Shown: positions 22,101 through 34,060, counted from the stretch's first letter. The stretch: DNA of 64,000 bases from Diorhabda sublineata (GCF_026230105.1 NC_079474.1:1932187-1996186), one strand, 5' to 3'. A program made the numbers and translations. Notes: a model not told the origin generated them from the letters alone.

Positions 22101-24690
22101 TTTAGAGTGTTTGTTAGGGGCTAATTTCCACGAAAACAAATCGTATTAAATGTATAGAGACATTTTTTACAAAAACAAACCGTGATCTTCCTTTAGAGGC
22201 TGTCTTTTACTAAAAAAACTGTCATTTGTATTTATAAACTATCTTTTTTTGATATATATTGTAATTTGTGTTTAGAGTGTTTGTTAGGGGCTAATTTCCA
22301 CGAAAACAAATCGTATTAAATGTACAGAGACATTTTTTTACAAAAACAAACCGTGATTTTCCTTTAGAGGCTGTCTTTTACGAAAAAAAACTGTCATTTG
22401 TATTTATAAACTATATTTTTTGAAAATACATTGTAATTTATGTTTAGAGTGTTTGTTAGGGGCTAATTTCCACGAAAACAAATCGTATTAAATGTATAGA
22501 GACATTTTTTACAAAAACAAACCGTGATCTTCCTTTAGAGGCTGTCTTTTACTAAAAAAACTGTCATTTGTATTTATAAACTATCTTTTTTTGATATATA
22601 TTGTAATTTGTGTTTAGAGTGTTTGTTAGGGGCTAATTTCCACGAAAACAAATCGTATTAAATGTACAGAGACATTTTTTTACAAAAACAAACCGTGATT
22701 TGCCTTTAGAGGCTGTCTTTTACTAAAAAAACTGTCATTTGTATTTATAAACTATCTTTTTTTGATATATATTGTAATTTGTGTTTAGAGTGTTTGTTAG
22801 GGGCTAATTTCCACGAAAACAAATCGTATTAAATGTATAGAGACATTTTTTACAAAAACAAACCGTGATCTTCCTTTAGAGGCTGTCTTTTACTAAAAAA
22901 ACTGTCATTTGTATTTATAAACTATCTTTTTTTGATATATATTGTAATTTGTGTTTAGAGTGTTTGTTAGGGGCTAATTTCCACGAAAACAAATCGTATT
23001 AAATGTACAGAGACATTTTTTTACAAAAACAAACCGTGATTTTCCTTTAGAGGCTGTCTTTTACGAAAAAAAACTGTCATTTGTATTTATAAACTATATT
23101 TTTTGAAAATACATTGTAATTTATGTTTAGAGTGTTTGTTAGGGGCTAATTTCCACGAAAACAAATCGTATTAAATGTATAGAGACATTTTTTACAAAAA
23201 CAAACCGTGATCTTCCTTTAGAGGCTGTCTTTTACTAAAAAAACTGTCATTTGTATTTATAAACTATCTTTTTTTGATATATATTGTAATTTGTGTTTAG
23301 AGTGTTTGTTAGGGGCTAATTTCCACGAAAACAAATCGTATTAAATGTACAGAGACATTTTTTTACAAAAACAAACCGTGATTTGCCTTTAGAGGCTGTC
23401 TTTTACTAAAAAAACTGTCATTTGTATTTATAAACTATCTTTTTTTGATATATATTGTAATTTGTGTTTAGAGTGTTTGTTAGGGGCTAATTTCCACGAA
23501 AACAAATCGTATTAAATGTATAGAGACATTTTTTACAAAAACAAACCGTGATCTTCCTTTAGAGGCTGTCTTTTACTAAAAAAACTGTCATTTGTATTTA
23601 TAAACTATCTTTTTTTGATATATATTGTAATTTGTGTTTAGAGTGTTTGTTAGGGGCTAATTTCCACGAAAACAAATCGTATTAAATGTACAGAGACATT
23701 TTTTTACAAAAACAAACCGTGATTTTCCTTTAGAGGCTGTCTTTTACGAAAAAAAACTGTCATTTGTATTTATAAACTATATTTTTTGAAAATACATTGT
23801 AATTTATGTTTAGAGTGTTTGTTAGGGGCTAATTTCCACGAAAACAAATCGTATTAAATGTATAGAGACATTTTTTACAAAAACAAACCGTGATCTTCCT
23901 TTAGAGGCTGTCTTTTACTAAAAAAACTGTCATTTGTATTTATAAACTATCTTTTTTTGATATATATTGTAATTTGTGTTTAGAGTGTTTGTTAGGGGCT
24001 AATTTCCACGAAAACAAATCGTATTAAATGTACAGAGACATTTTTTTACAAAAACAAACCGTGATTTTCCTTTAGAGGCTGTCTTTTACGAAAAAAAACT
24101 GTCATTTGTATTTATAAACTATATTTTTTGAAAATACATTGTAATTTATGTTTAGAGTGTTTGTTAGGGGCTAATTTCCACGAAAACAAATCGTATTAAA
24201 TGTATAGAGACATTTTTTTACAAAAACAAACCGTGATTTGCCTTTAGAGGCTGTCTTTTACCAAAAAAACTGTCATTTGTATTTATAAACTATCTTTTTT
24301 TGATATATATTGTAATTTGTGTTTAGAGTGTTTGTTAGGGGCCAATTTCCACGAAAACAAATCGTATTAAATGTATAGAGACATTTTTTTACAAAAACAA
24401 ACCGTGATTTGCCTTTAGAGGCTGTCTTTTACCAAAAAAACTGTCATTTGTATTTATAAACTATCTTTTTTTGATATATATTGTAATTTGTGTTTAGAGT
24501 GTTTGTTAGGGGCTAATTTCCACGTCTTTTGTCTATAGAGACATTGTTTTACAAAAACAATCTGTTATTTACCGTTAGAGTCTGTCTTTCACGAAAAAAA
24601 ACTGTCTTTTGTATTTAGAAATCATATTTTTCGAATATAAATCGTAATTTGTCTTTAGAGATTGTTTGTTAGGGGCTGATTTTAAAGATT
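19170..24690. repeat. 171-bp satellite array, about 32 monomers
   Basis: GTTTGTTAGG recurs at 19201, 19372, 19542, 19713, 19885 and onward to 24501, which is 31 intervals averaging 171 bp. Each monomer carries TTTCCACGAAAACAAATCG, ACAAACCGTGAT and TTTAGAGGCTGTCTT. The last two monomers (from about 24520) are clearly diverged, as at a normal array edge. Diagnostic variants (GATCTTCC, GATTTTCC or GATTTGCC after the ACCGT; TTACTAAA, TTACCAAA or TTACGAAA) show locally duplicated blocks. No open frame of note crosses it. Confidence 0.97.
22460..23850. repeat. Higher-order repeat (4-monomer, 683 bp) inside the 171-bp array
   Basis: Monomer classes are A (GATCTTCC with a six-T run), B (GATTTGCC, TTACTAAA) and C (GATTTTCC, TTACGAAAAAAA, then TTTATGTTTAG). 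They follow the order A-B-A-C twice. The A-type TATAGAGACATTTTTTAC lies at 22495, 23178 and 23861, spacing 683 and 683. A shorter A-C pair occurs just before it (22153 to 22495, 342 bp). Confidence 0.8.
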
Positions 24691-25129
24691 TCTTCAGCTT
24701 TTGAAACAGCTCACAAGTCTCAGTTGAAAATATGCAATAGATTAAAATTAGGCTGGAATTCCGAATAGATATTTTGACCCTAGGAACTTGTTTTTGCTTC
24801 CTAGCCCTAATTTCATTTGTAAAAACAGCATCGATGGACTCGAAATGTTAAAACAAAAATTAATATAGGAAAAACCGTTGTATTTCTTTGTTAGGTCCAA
24901 TACTTTCCAACTAACCCTGGTATGTATTAAAAATAATAGAAAAAATCCTCATTTCCGAGCATTTCATACACATTCTTCTTCTTATTCTTTGTTTTTTTGT
25001 TTGATACAAGAACTTGAAGTTAATAACAATCAAAAATTTCAATTATTAAAATAAAATAAATACTTATGACTAACATCGTATGTATTATCTTTCGTTATAC
25101 CATTTCCGAATCTTGTAAAAATGTAAATA
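24691..25129. other. Unique AT-rich spacer
   Basis: No gene or repeat is recognised between the 171-bp array and the GC-richer island. Confidence 0.5.
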
Positions 25130-25560
25130 TAAACGTCCTCGCCGCCCCCATTCGATCCTCCTCCTCCCGAACACGTTCGCTTTTAATGTGTACGGTAAAT
25201 GGCACGAGCACCTCCGCCACTATGAGACAATGAGATAGTGTTACATACAGGGGGCGGGGAGGAACGGCGAGGGGTCCGGTAAGACCTGCGGGCAGCTGGA
25301 GCGGGGAAGAGAAGAACGAGAATGCGTGTCAGCACACACACACACACACATACACTCACACTCACACCCTTCCTAGGCCTCTAGATCAATACCTCAGGGC
25401 AGCCTCGCTGGACCCAGGTCCACCACCAGCCTACTTTACATTTCCTTGCCCTCTTCCCCCGCTCTATTCCCCCCTTTAACTTTACTTCGCCGCCGACGAC
25501 GACGACGTTCCTTACTCTCTTGCTAAGCTCGCTGCCAGCGACGCGGATGGATTTTAAGGG
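25130..25560. promoter_or_regulatory. GC-rich island, candidate promoter or 5' exon of a gene outside the window
   Basis: This block stands out from its AT-rich surroundings, with GGGGGCGGGGAGG near 25250, CCTCGCCGCCCCC near 25136 and CGCCGCCGACGACGACGACG near 25490. It is single-copy in the window. It includes a CA microsatellite and polypyrimidine stretches. Opposing 60-70 codon frames are compositional by-products. Function is inferred from composition only. Confidence 0.4.
25332..25367. repeat. (CA)n microsatellite
   Basis: A run of alternating CA lies just inside the GC-rich island and continues into CACTCACACTCACAC. A second dinucleotide run, (GT)n, lies at 26217-26234. Confidence 0.9.
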
Positions 25561-27179
25561 AAGGAATCGGTTCGAAAATTTTGTATACACCGAAAAAAAT
25601 TTACGCTACGAAATTTACACTCGAAAAACAGTCGTCGAATTATAGTTTTAGGTTAGTTTTCGCGGGCGTCGTGGTCTTTTTCGACACCTCCCTCATTTCC
25701 AAAAGAAATAATCACATTTATCGAGGTCCGGTGAACATAGAGGCCAATCTTTCAAATTCCATCATGCTTAAACCAAAGTTTCGACCTCAATCGAAACGGT
25801 GAAATTCTAAATACCTTCTTTTCCATTATTTTCGATGTTTTTTTTTTGTTTCTGGCGTGAAAAGATGGACCCGCGTTTCATCCGCGGTCACTAAACAACT
25901 TTCTTTGGATTCGTACACGTTCGTGCGTCTCGCAGATTTAACTGGGACTAAACTACGATCATAAACACCGAAGAAATCATTTAAAATATCGAATAAATTA
26001 GCTGGTTTGTAAGATGCGGTTTCAACCGGTGGTTTAACGAATTCGAAACAAATAACTGACACAATTACGCGTGCGTTATTTGGATATTCGCCGAATTGAA
26101 TTGAATTGTTGGACGAAAACTTTCGATTCGTAGCGTATATCGGTCGTATTGAATTTATAAGCACGCAACGATAAAAAATCAATTCCGCCGCTTTCTTCTA
26201 TATCCATCTAAATTAAGTGTGTGTGTGTGTGTGTACAAATTCTTATCCCTGACCTACGCGTCGAATTTTTCATTGTGTTCAGACTGCGTGAAGAGAGCGA
26301 AAAGATACGCGTTAGATAAAGATGGGATCATAGTCGTTGATGATGATCGGAATGTCGGTTTTTAAGAAGCGGCAAATCTAATTAGGTTAAAAACGACGTA
26401 AAAACATTATCTTAGGTTAGGTGATTTATGTCAAATAATCGATCGATAATAAAGGAAGTGATATTATCGACTTTACTTATTTATATACATATATATTTGA
26501 CGTATTACATAATATAAAACCGTCTGTAATTAAATTAATTGTCTTCTAGTTTTAAGATACGATCTATCTTCAAGGACGAACGAATCCTTTTTTTTTTATA
26601 AGCCGTTATTTAAATTTGAGGTTATGCATATCTCATTTCCAATTTCGACTTACAATTTATTCTAAGCGTTTTGTAAAAAATTAATAGAAAGTTAAACGCG
26701 TACTTTGCGCCGTTGCCAATTGAGTTTAATTTATCGTTTTTTTCATGAATTTCGTCAATTTCTTCGGCTGTAATTACCGTTAATCCACCAGCTGATATGG
26801 CGCCGATTCTGTATTGGATCTGAGTGTTGGATTTTCGGTATCCCCGATTGGGTACTCAACTAATCCCCAGAAGAAGGTTTAAAGATGAATATTGAAGGGA
26901 TACAAGTGTAGTTTGAGGTTAGATTTAATCGAATCTTCTACCTCGAGTTCGTATATTAGACTTTCTTCTAAAATCCGTAAAATCTTCAGCCTTCCACAAC
27001 CTGTCGATTCATCAGTATCACTAAAAGATAGTTACCGAAGGTACAGCAGCTTCCGAACACACCATGAAGAAACTATTTGGAATTTTTGGAAATACGCCGC
27101 GGAAAACATCATCAGAAGGTGTATACTTCTGTGAATATTGCTTCTGGTAGTTCTTCAACCAGTTTTTCCGTAGCTGCAA
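25561..27179. other. Mostly unique DNA with one mariner scrap
   Basis: No intact gene is seen. A minus-strand frame at 25826-26182 ends in a short mariner motif (listed separately); its upstream 95 residues are unrecognised. Motif TTAGGTTAGGTGA near 26413 is a short telomere-type phrase common in insect intergenic DNA. Confidence 0.45.
25836..25892 (-). pseudogene. Mariner transposase scrap around the first catalytic Asp
   Basis: The minus-strand translation VTADETRVHLFTPETK matches the mariner block V(T/V)xDETWxHHxTPETK, with the first catalytic Asp retained and the usual Trp changed to Arg. Neither the N-terminal nor C-terminal neighbours of this block are present around it, so it is an isolated fragment. 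Confidence 0.6.
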
Positions 27180-29815
27180 AGCCTTCAAAAGAACCAGTGC
27201 TTGTTCTTGGCCAGATCCATCGTCGGATGTCTTTTATTGAATTCTATCTAGCTAAGATCTGGCCCACCATCACCAGGATGCTCTTTCCTGTTCATCAGAC
27301 TCAAAAAACAAAACATAGCCTTCGAAATCGAAATCATCAGATGTGGAAACCGTCTTAATAGCTGCAACCAACATTTCCCACTTTAATCTCGCCGAATCTA
27401 TGCTATTTGAAGTAAGATGGAATTGGTTTTGGTAACTTCTTTCCTTTTAACTTCGCGACTAGATTTATTTATCTTTTTTTTTGGTCTGCAACTCCTTCAA
27501 AAGAACCAGTGCTTGTTCTTGACCAGCTCCATCTACCCCATGTCTTTTCTTGATTTCTATCTAGCTAAGACCTGGCCCAACATCACCAGGATGCTCTTTC
27601 CTGTTCATGAGACTCAAAAAACAAAACATAGCCTTCGAAATCGAAATCATCAGATGTGGAAACCGTCTTAATAGCTGCAACCAACATTTCCCACTTTAAT
27701 CTCGCCGAATCTATGCTATTTGAAGTAAGATGGAATTGGTTTTGGTAACTTCTTTCCTTTTAACTTCGCGACTAGATTTATTTATCTTTTTTTTTTTGGT
27801 CTGCAACTCCTTCAAAAGAACCAGTGCTTGTTCTTGACCAGCTCCATCTACCCCATGTCTTTTTTTGATTTCTATCTAGCTAAGACCTGGCCCAACATCA
27901 CCAGGATGCTCTTTCCTGTTCATCAGACTCAAAAAACAAAACATAGCCTTCGAAATCGAAATCATCAGGTGTGGAAACCGTCTTAATAGCTCCAACCAAC
28001 ATTTCCCACTTTAGTCTCGCCGAATCTGTGCTATTTGAAGTAAGATGGAATTGGTTTTGGTAACTTCTTTCCTTTTAACTTCGCGACTAGATTTATTTAT
28101 CTTTTTTTTTTTGGTCTGCAACTCCTTCAAAAGAACCAGTGCTTGTTCTTGACCAGCTCCATCTACCCCATGTCTTTTTTTGATTTCTATCTAGCTAAGA
28201 CCTGGCCCAACATCACCAGGATGCTCTTTCCTGTTCATCAGACTCAAAAAACAAAACATAGCCTTCGAAATCGAAATCATCAGGTGTGGAAACCGTCTTA
28301 ATAGCTCCAACCAACATTTCCCACTTTAGTCTCGCCGAATCTGTGCTATTTGAAGTAAGATGGAATTGGTTTTGGTAACTTCTTTCCTTTTAACTTCGCG
28401 ACTAGATTTATTTATCTTTTTTTTTTGGTCTGCAACTCCTTCAAAAGAACCAGTGCTTGTTCTTGACCAGCTCCATCTACCCCATGTCTTTTTTTGATTT
28501 CTATCTAGCTAAGACCTGGCCCAACATCACCAGGATGCTCTTTCCTGTTCATCAGACTCAAAAAACAAAACATAGCCTTCGAAATCGAAATCATCAGGTG
28601 TGGAAACCGTCTTAATAGCTCCAACCAACATTTCCCACTTTAGTCTCGCCGAATCTGTGCTATTTGAAGTAAGATGGAATTGGTTTTGGTAACTTCTTTC
28701 CTTTTAACTTCGCGACTAGATTTATTTATCTTTTTTTTTTTGGTCTGCAACTCCTTCAAAAGAACCAGTGCTTGTTCTTGACCAGCTCCATCTACCCCAT
28801 GTCTTTTTTTGATTTCTATCTAGCTAAGACCTGGCCCAACATCACCAGGATGCTCTTTCCTGTTCATCAGACTCAAAAAACAAAACATAGCCTTCGAAAT
28901 CGAAATCATCAGATGTGGAAACCGTCTTAATAGCTGCAACCAACATTTCCCACTTTAATCTCGTCGAATCTATGCTATTTGAAGTAAGATGGAATTGGTT
29001 TTGGTAACTTCTTTCCTTTTAACTTCGCGACTAGATTTATTTATCTTTTTTTTTTTGGTCTGCAACTCCTTCAAAAGAACCAGTGCTTGTTCTTGACCAG
29101 CTCCATCTACCCCATGTCTTTTTTTGATTTCTATCTAGCTAAGACCTGGCCCAACATCACCAGGATGCTCTTTCCTGTTCATCAGACTCAAAAAACAAAA
29201 CATAGCCTTCGAAATCGAAATCATCAGGTGTGGAAACCGTCTTAATAGCTCCAACCAACATTTCCCACTTTAGTCTCGCCGAATCTGTGCTATTTGAAGT
29301 AAGATGGAATTGGTTTTGGTAACTTCTTTCCTTTTAACTTCGCGACTAGATTTATTTATCTTTTTTTTTTTGGTCTGCAACTCCTTCAAAAGAACCAGTG
29401 CTTGTTCTTGACCAGCTCCATCTACCCCATGTCTTTTTTTGATTTCTATCTAGCTAAGACCTGGCCCAACATCACCAGGATGCTCTTTCCTGTTCATGAG
29501 ACTCAAAAAACAAAACATAGCCTTCGAAATCGAAATCATCAGGTGTGGAAACCGTCTTAATAGCTGCAACCAACATTTCCCACTTTAGTCTCGCCGAATC
29601 TGTGCTATTTGAAGTAAGATGGAATTGGTTTTGGTAACTTCTTTCCTTTTAACTTCGCGACTAGATTTATTTATCTTTTTTTTTTGGTCTGCAACTCCTT
29701 CAAAAGAACCAGTGCTTGTTCTTGACCAGCTCCATCTACCCCATGTCTTTTTTTGATTTCTATCTAGCTAAGACCTGGCCCACCATCACCAGGATGCTCT
29801 TTCCTGTCCATCAGT
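27180..29815. repeat. Tandem array, ~313-315 bp unit, about 8.5 copies
   Basis: AAGATGGAATTGGTTTTGG recurs at 27414, 27727, 28042 and onward to about 29617, with a period of 313-315 bp. Length variation comes from a T-run of 8-11 before GGTCTGCAACTCC. The first and last monomers share CCCACCATCACCAGG where inner copies have CCCAACATCACCAGG, so the array ends retain an older version. A minus-strand frame in each unit reads ARLKWEMLVAAIKTV ... DDFDFEGY, which looks like decayed coding sequence, but I do not recognise the family. Confidence 0.95.
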
Positions 29816-30239
29816 CTCCAAAAACAAAGCAGCAGCAGATATAATTATTCCCAGTGATGTACTGACCACGTTTTTTTGTTATCCTAGAGACGGAGCAATT
29901 TTTTTGAACATCCTGTATAATTGGAAGAGTTTCTGGTGAATCTTCTGGTTCTTCTTGATAAACATCGCTCGAATTTCGACTTTCCCTGGTGGTAATAAAA
30001 TAACGAAAAGGGCGGATAGAATATAATCCAAATCCAGATTTGCATCGTCCTAGCACTTATTATAGACCGGACTCCCGACTTATACGCTCATTGGACTTAT
30101 CCCCTTTCGAAAGAATTGCCATGTCGACGTTTGCGATTTTTATTATCATTTCAACATCGGCGGAACATTCTAGTGGAATGGAAAACAAGCTTAAACTAAA
30201 CATCTATCACTTTATAGATGGTAATTAGTAACATTTTTG
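29816..30239. other. Spacer with unrecognised open frames
   Basis: A minus-strand frame of 81 codons (29811-30056) is fairly hydrophilic and varied in composition, but no motif is recognised. It may be a transposon relic. No other feature is supported. Confidence 0.3.
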
Positions 30240-30664
30240 GGACATCCTATTTATATCGTCTCGATTGGTGCATAGAAACGTTATAACAGAAGACGAATCA
30301 TGGATCCATCTTTCCTTTAACCTCCAAAGTATGTGGTGACACCCATTTATATTTGAATCAACAGTTGTTTCCATGCTTACAGATCCTCTACAGCCTTTTC
30401 AGTTCTGTTTGGTTTATCCATCTAGTTGGAGATCTGCCTCTTGGCCGTTAACCTTTCACTTTTCCTTCTATTATTAACCGTTCCATCGTTTCTGATCTTC
30501 TAGATGCGATGTCTTTCAAAATATCCAAATACAACAAAAGTTGTTCGGGCGCCAAGCACTCAGAAGCCAATTGTCGCTTGTTTTTTGGAATAACTAGCTA
30601 CCATTCCTTTGGGTCAACACGCAACAGGAAATTCAGGATTATTTACCAGGTTTTGTTTAGCGAA

Positions 30665-33255
30665 ATCCGGGAAATCATCATGAATCATCCTCCACTAGGA
30701 CAATGCGAGGTCTGGCGCATCAATTCGAACAGTTTCTTCGCAATAACTGGACCGTTCCATTAGAGCAACGTAGAACAATCAATTCTGAATTGTACACCAG
30801 CATTTTTTGACAAAAGTCTTCGGAAAAATCAAATTAACCAATCGCTGAAGATGAATCATCCTCCATTACGACAATGCGAGCTCTGACACATCAATTCGAA
30901 CAGTTTCTTCGCAATAACTGGACCGTTCTATTAGAGCAACGTAGAACAATCAATTCTGAATTGTACACCAGCATTTTTTGACAAAAGTCTTTGGAAAAAT
31001 CAAAGAAACCAATCGCTGAAGATGAATCATCCTCCATTACGACAATGCGAGCTCTGACACATCAATTCGAACAGTTTCTTCGCAGTAACTGGACCGTTCT
31101 ATTAGAGCAACGTAGAACAATCAATTCTGAATTGTACACCAGCATTTTTTGACAAAAGTCTTCGGAAAAATCAAAGAAACCAATCGCTGAAGATGAATCA
31201 TCCTCCACTACGACAATGCGAGCTCTGACACATCAATTCGAACAGTTTCTTCGCAATAACTGGACCGTTCCATTAGAGCAACGTAGAACAATCAATTCTG
31301 AATTGTACACCAGCATTTTTTTGACCAAAGTCTTCGGAAAAATCAAAGAAACCAATCGCTGAAGATGAATCATCCTCCACTACGACAATGCGAGCTCTGA
31401 CACATCAATTCGAACAGTTTCTTCGCAATAACTGGACCGTTCCATTAGAGCAACGTAGAACAATCAATTCTGAATTGTACACCAGCATTTTTTGACAAAA
31501 GTCTTCGGAAAAATCAAAGAAACCAATCGCTGAAGATGAATCATCCTCCACTACGACAATGCGAGCTCTGACACATCAATTCGAACAGTTTCTTCGCAGT
31601 AACTGGACCGTTCTATTAGAGCAACGTAGAACAATCAATTCTGAATTGTACACCAGCATTTTTTGACAAAAGTCTTTGGAAAAATCAAAGAAACCAATCG
31701 CTGAAGATGAATCATCCTCCACTACGACAATGCGAGCTCTGACACATCAATTCGAACAGTTTCTTCGCAGTAACTGGACCGTTCTATTAGAGCAACGTAG
31801 AACAATCAATTCTGAATTGTACACCAGCATTTTTTTGACCAAAGTCTTCGGAAAAATCAAAGAAACCAATCGCTGAAGATGAATCATCCTCCACTACGAC
31901 AATGCGAGCTCTGACACATCAATTCGAACAGTTTCTTCGCAATAACTGGACCGTTCCATTAGAGCAACGTAGAACAATCAATTCTGAATTGTACACCAGC
32001 ATTTTTTGACAAAAGTCTTCGGAAAAATCAAAGAAACCAATCGCTGAAGATGAATCATCCTCCACTACGACAATGCGAGCTCTGACACATCAATTCGAAC
32101 AGTTTCTTCGCAGTAACTGGACCGTTCTATTAGAGCAACGTAGAACAATCAATTCTGAATTGTACATCATCATTTTTTTGACAAAAGTCTTCGGAAAAAT
32201 CAAATTAACCAATCGCTGAAGATGAATCATCCTCCATTACGACAATGCGAGCTCTGACACATCAATTCGAACAGTTTCTTCGCAGTAACTGGACCGTTCT
32301 ATTAGAGCAACGTAGAACAATCAATTCTGAATTGTACACCAGCATTTTTTGACAAAAGTCTTCGGAAAAATCAAAGAAACCAATCGCTGAAGATGAATCA
32401 TCCTCCACTACGACAATGCGAGCTCTGACACATCAATTCGAACAGTTTCTTCGCAATAACTGGACCGTTCCATTAGAGCAACGTAGAACAATCAATTCTG
32501 AATTGTACACCAGCATTTTTTTGACCAAAGTCTTCGGAAAAATCAAAGAAACCAATCGCTGAAGATGAATCATCCTCCACTACGACAATGCGAGCTCTGA
32601 CACATCAATTCGAACAGTTTCTTCGCAATAACTGGACCGTTCCATTAGAGCAACGTAGAACAATCAATTCTGAATTGTACACCAGCATTTTTTGACAAAA
32701 GTCTTCGGAAAAATCAAAGAAACCAATCGCTGAAGATGAATCATCCTCCACTACGACAATGCGAGCTCTGACACATCAATTCGAACAGTTTCTTCGCAGT
32801 AACTGGACCGTTCTATTAGAGCAACGTAGAACAATCAATTCTGAATTGTACACCAGCATTTTTTGACAAAAGTCTTCGGAAAAATCAAAGAAACCAATCG
32901 CTGAAGATGAATCATCCTCCACTACGACAATGCGAGCTCTGACACATCAATTCGAACAGTTTCTTCGCAATAACTGGACCGTTCCATTAGAGCAACGTAG
33001 AACAATCAATTCTGAATTGTACACCAGCATTTTTTGACAAAAGTCTTTGGAAAAATCAAAGAAACCAATCGCTGAAGATGAATCATCCTCCACTACGACA
33101 ATGCGAGCTCTGACACATCAATTCGAACAGTTTCTTCGCAATAACTGGACCGTTCCATTAGAGCAACGTAGAACAATCAATTCTGAATTGTACACCAGCA
33201 TTTTTTGACAAAAGTCTTCGGAAAAATCAAATTAACCAATCGCTGAAGATGAATC
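30665..33255 (+). repeat. 171-bp satellite derived from mariner transposase, about 15 copies
   Basis: ATCGCTGAAG recurs at 30841, 31012, 31183, 31355, 31526, 31697, 31869, 32040, 32212, 32383 and on to 33239, giving 14 intervals of 171 or 172 bp. An additional diverged copy precedes them. Conceptual translation gives TVPLEQRRTINSELYTSIFL and KVFGKIKETNR in one frame and RIILHYDNASSDTS in another. Together these cover the mariner segment leading into the second catalytic Asp. Copies differ by few substitutions (CAATAACTGG/CAGTAACTGG, TTCCATTAG/TTCTATTAG) that occur in mixed combinations, as expected from unequal exchange. Confidence 0.9.
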
Positions 33256-33481
33256 ATCCTCCACCACGACGATGCGAGCTGATACAAACACATTTTTGAA
33301 TAGTCAAAACATCGAATTGATGGTTCATTCGCCGTATAGGTCAGAAATCAATTACGAGGTCAACGTTTTTCTACACCTGGAGAAACTATTGGTGCATGAA
33401 ACCAAATGTTTTGAAGGGTACTTCAATCGGAATGAAAATTGGTTCGAACGCGTTCTAAAGTGTTGGTGGAGAATATTTTGA
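33240..33481 (+). pseudogene. C-terminal part of the mariner transposase that hosts the array
   Basis: This continues directly from the last 171-bp unit. Translation gives FLNSQNIELMVHSPY, VNVFLHLEKLLVHE, CFEGYFNRNENWFERVLKCW and ends at TGA 33479-33481. The mariner consensus here is IEFLNSQNIELM.HPPYSPDL ... P.EAV..F ... W..CF..WF.R...CI. The third catalytic Asp region (YSPDLAPSD) is corrupted. This anchors the array inside a transposase gene. Confidence 0.75.
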
Positions 33482-33639
33482 GAAACATCAGAGTCATAAC
33501 CAATAATAAATATTTGTTTTTAATCGTCCATCACAAAACTTATGGAACTACCCTCGTAAACATCTTAAATAATTCGAAATTACGTAACTTCGATTTGAAG
33601 GTGATTCTTGAAGATATTTTCTATTAGTATAAATTGAAA

Positions 33640-34060
33640 GTTTCAATGAGAGCGCAATTGACCTCTCCCCCTCTCATTAACGAGATCATCTCAAACGAAA
33701 ACGACCCTTAGCCGTTCCCGCTTCCTCCTAAACGCCCTTGAGTCATACATTAGGTTATCCAATATTCTACTCTGGTGGGCGAAATCTCTAGGCATGCAAA
33801 TGAAGTTAGTGTCGTTGGGTCGGACGCGAGGGGCCAGAGACGGGGGGTGTTTCGGGAAAGTTAGTGGGGATGAAAGGGGGACGGGGAGCCGTACACACGA
33901 CTTGGCTCGTGCTATTGATTAAAGACGGCCGTGGTCCAGCGGTAATTAGTCCCTTATCTCGACTCCCCTGATGCGACTACTCTATGTGCATTGCGTACAT
34001 ATAAGCAGTTTGTTTTCGGTATCAAATATACGGGGGAGCGAATTGTAACCAAATTTATGA
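33640..34060. promoter_or_regulatory. GC-richer single-copy island, candidate enhancer or promoter
   Basis: This is unique sequence between two satellite blocks. It contains an octamer ATGCAAAT (33794-33801), a homeodomain-type TAATTAG (33944-33950), G-rich tracts (about 33840-33890) and TATAAG (34000-34005) followed by CAGTTTG. There is no open frame of note. The cluster of regulator-type words and the contrast with surrounding repeats suggest regulatory DNA, but such words occur by chance, so this is inference. Confidence 0.4.

Larger units (their letters stand above)
30240..33545 (+). mobile_element. Decayed mariner-like element with an internal satellite expansion
   Basis: Mariner motifs occur in the right order on the plus strand. 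VITEDESWIHLS (30280-30315) is the first catalytic Asp block. TVPLEQRRT ... ELYTSI.L.KVFGKI.ETN and ILHYDNASSDTS, the second catalytic Asp block, repeat about 15 times between 30665 and 33255. After the last repeat comes DDASSHTNTFLNSQNIELM and the C-terminal tail ending near 33481. Between 30316 and 30665 homology is unclear. Stops are frequent, so no active transposase is encoded. Exact ends and terminal inverted repeats are not identified. Confidence 0.75.

Noticed and set aside
19170..24690. CRISPR-like array
   Set aside because: Units are 171 bp, contiguous and without unique spacers; the context is eukaryotic. It is a satellite.
31676..31876. 66-codon frame as a small gene
   Set aside because: It spans the junction of two mariner-derived 171-bp units. 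It is open only because of a one-base length variant.
33932..33966. tRNA-like A box (TGGTCCAGCGG) followed by a B-box-like CTCGACTCC
   Set aside because: The two boxes are only about 24 bases apart, too close for a tRNA, and the B box has three mismatches. No cloverleaf can be drawn.
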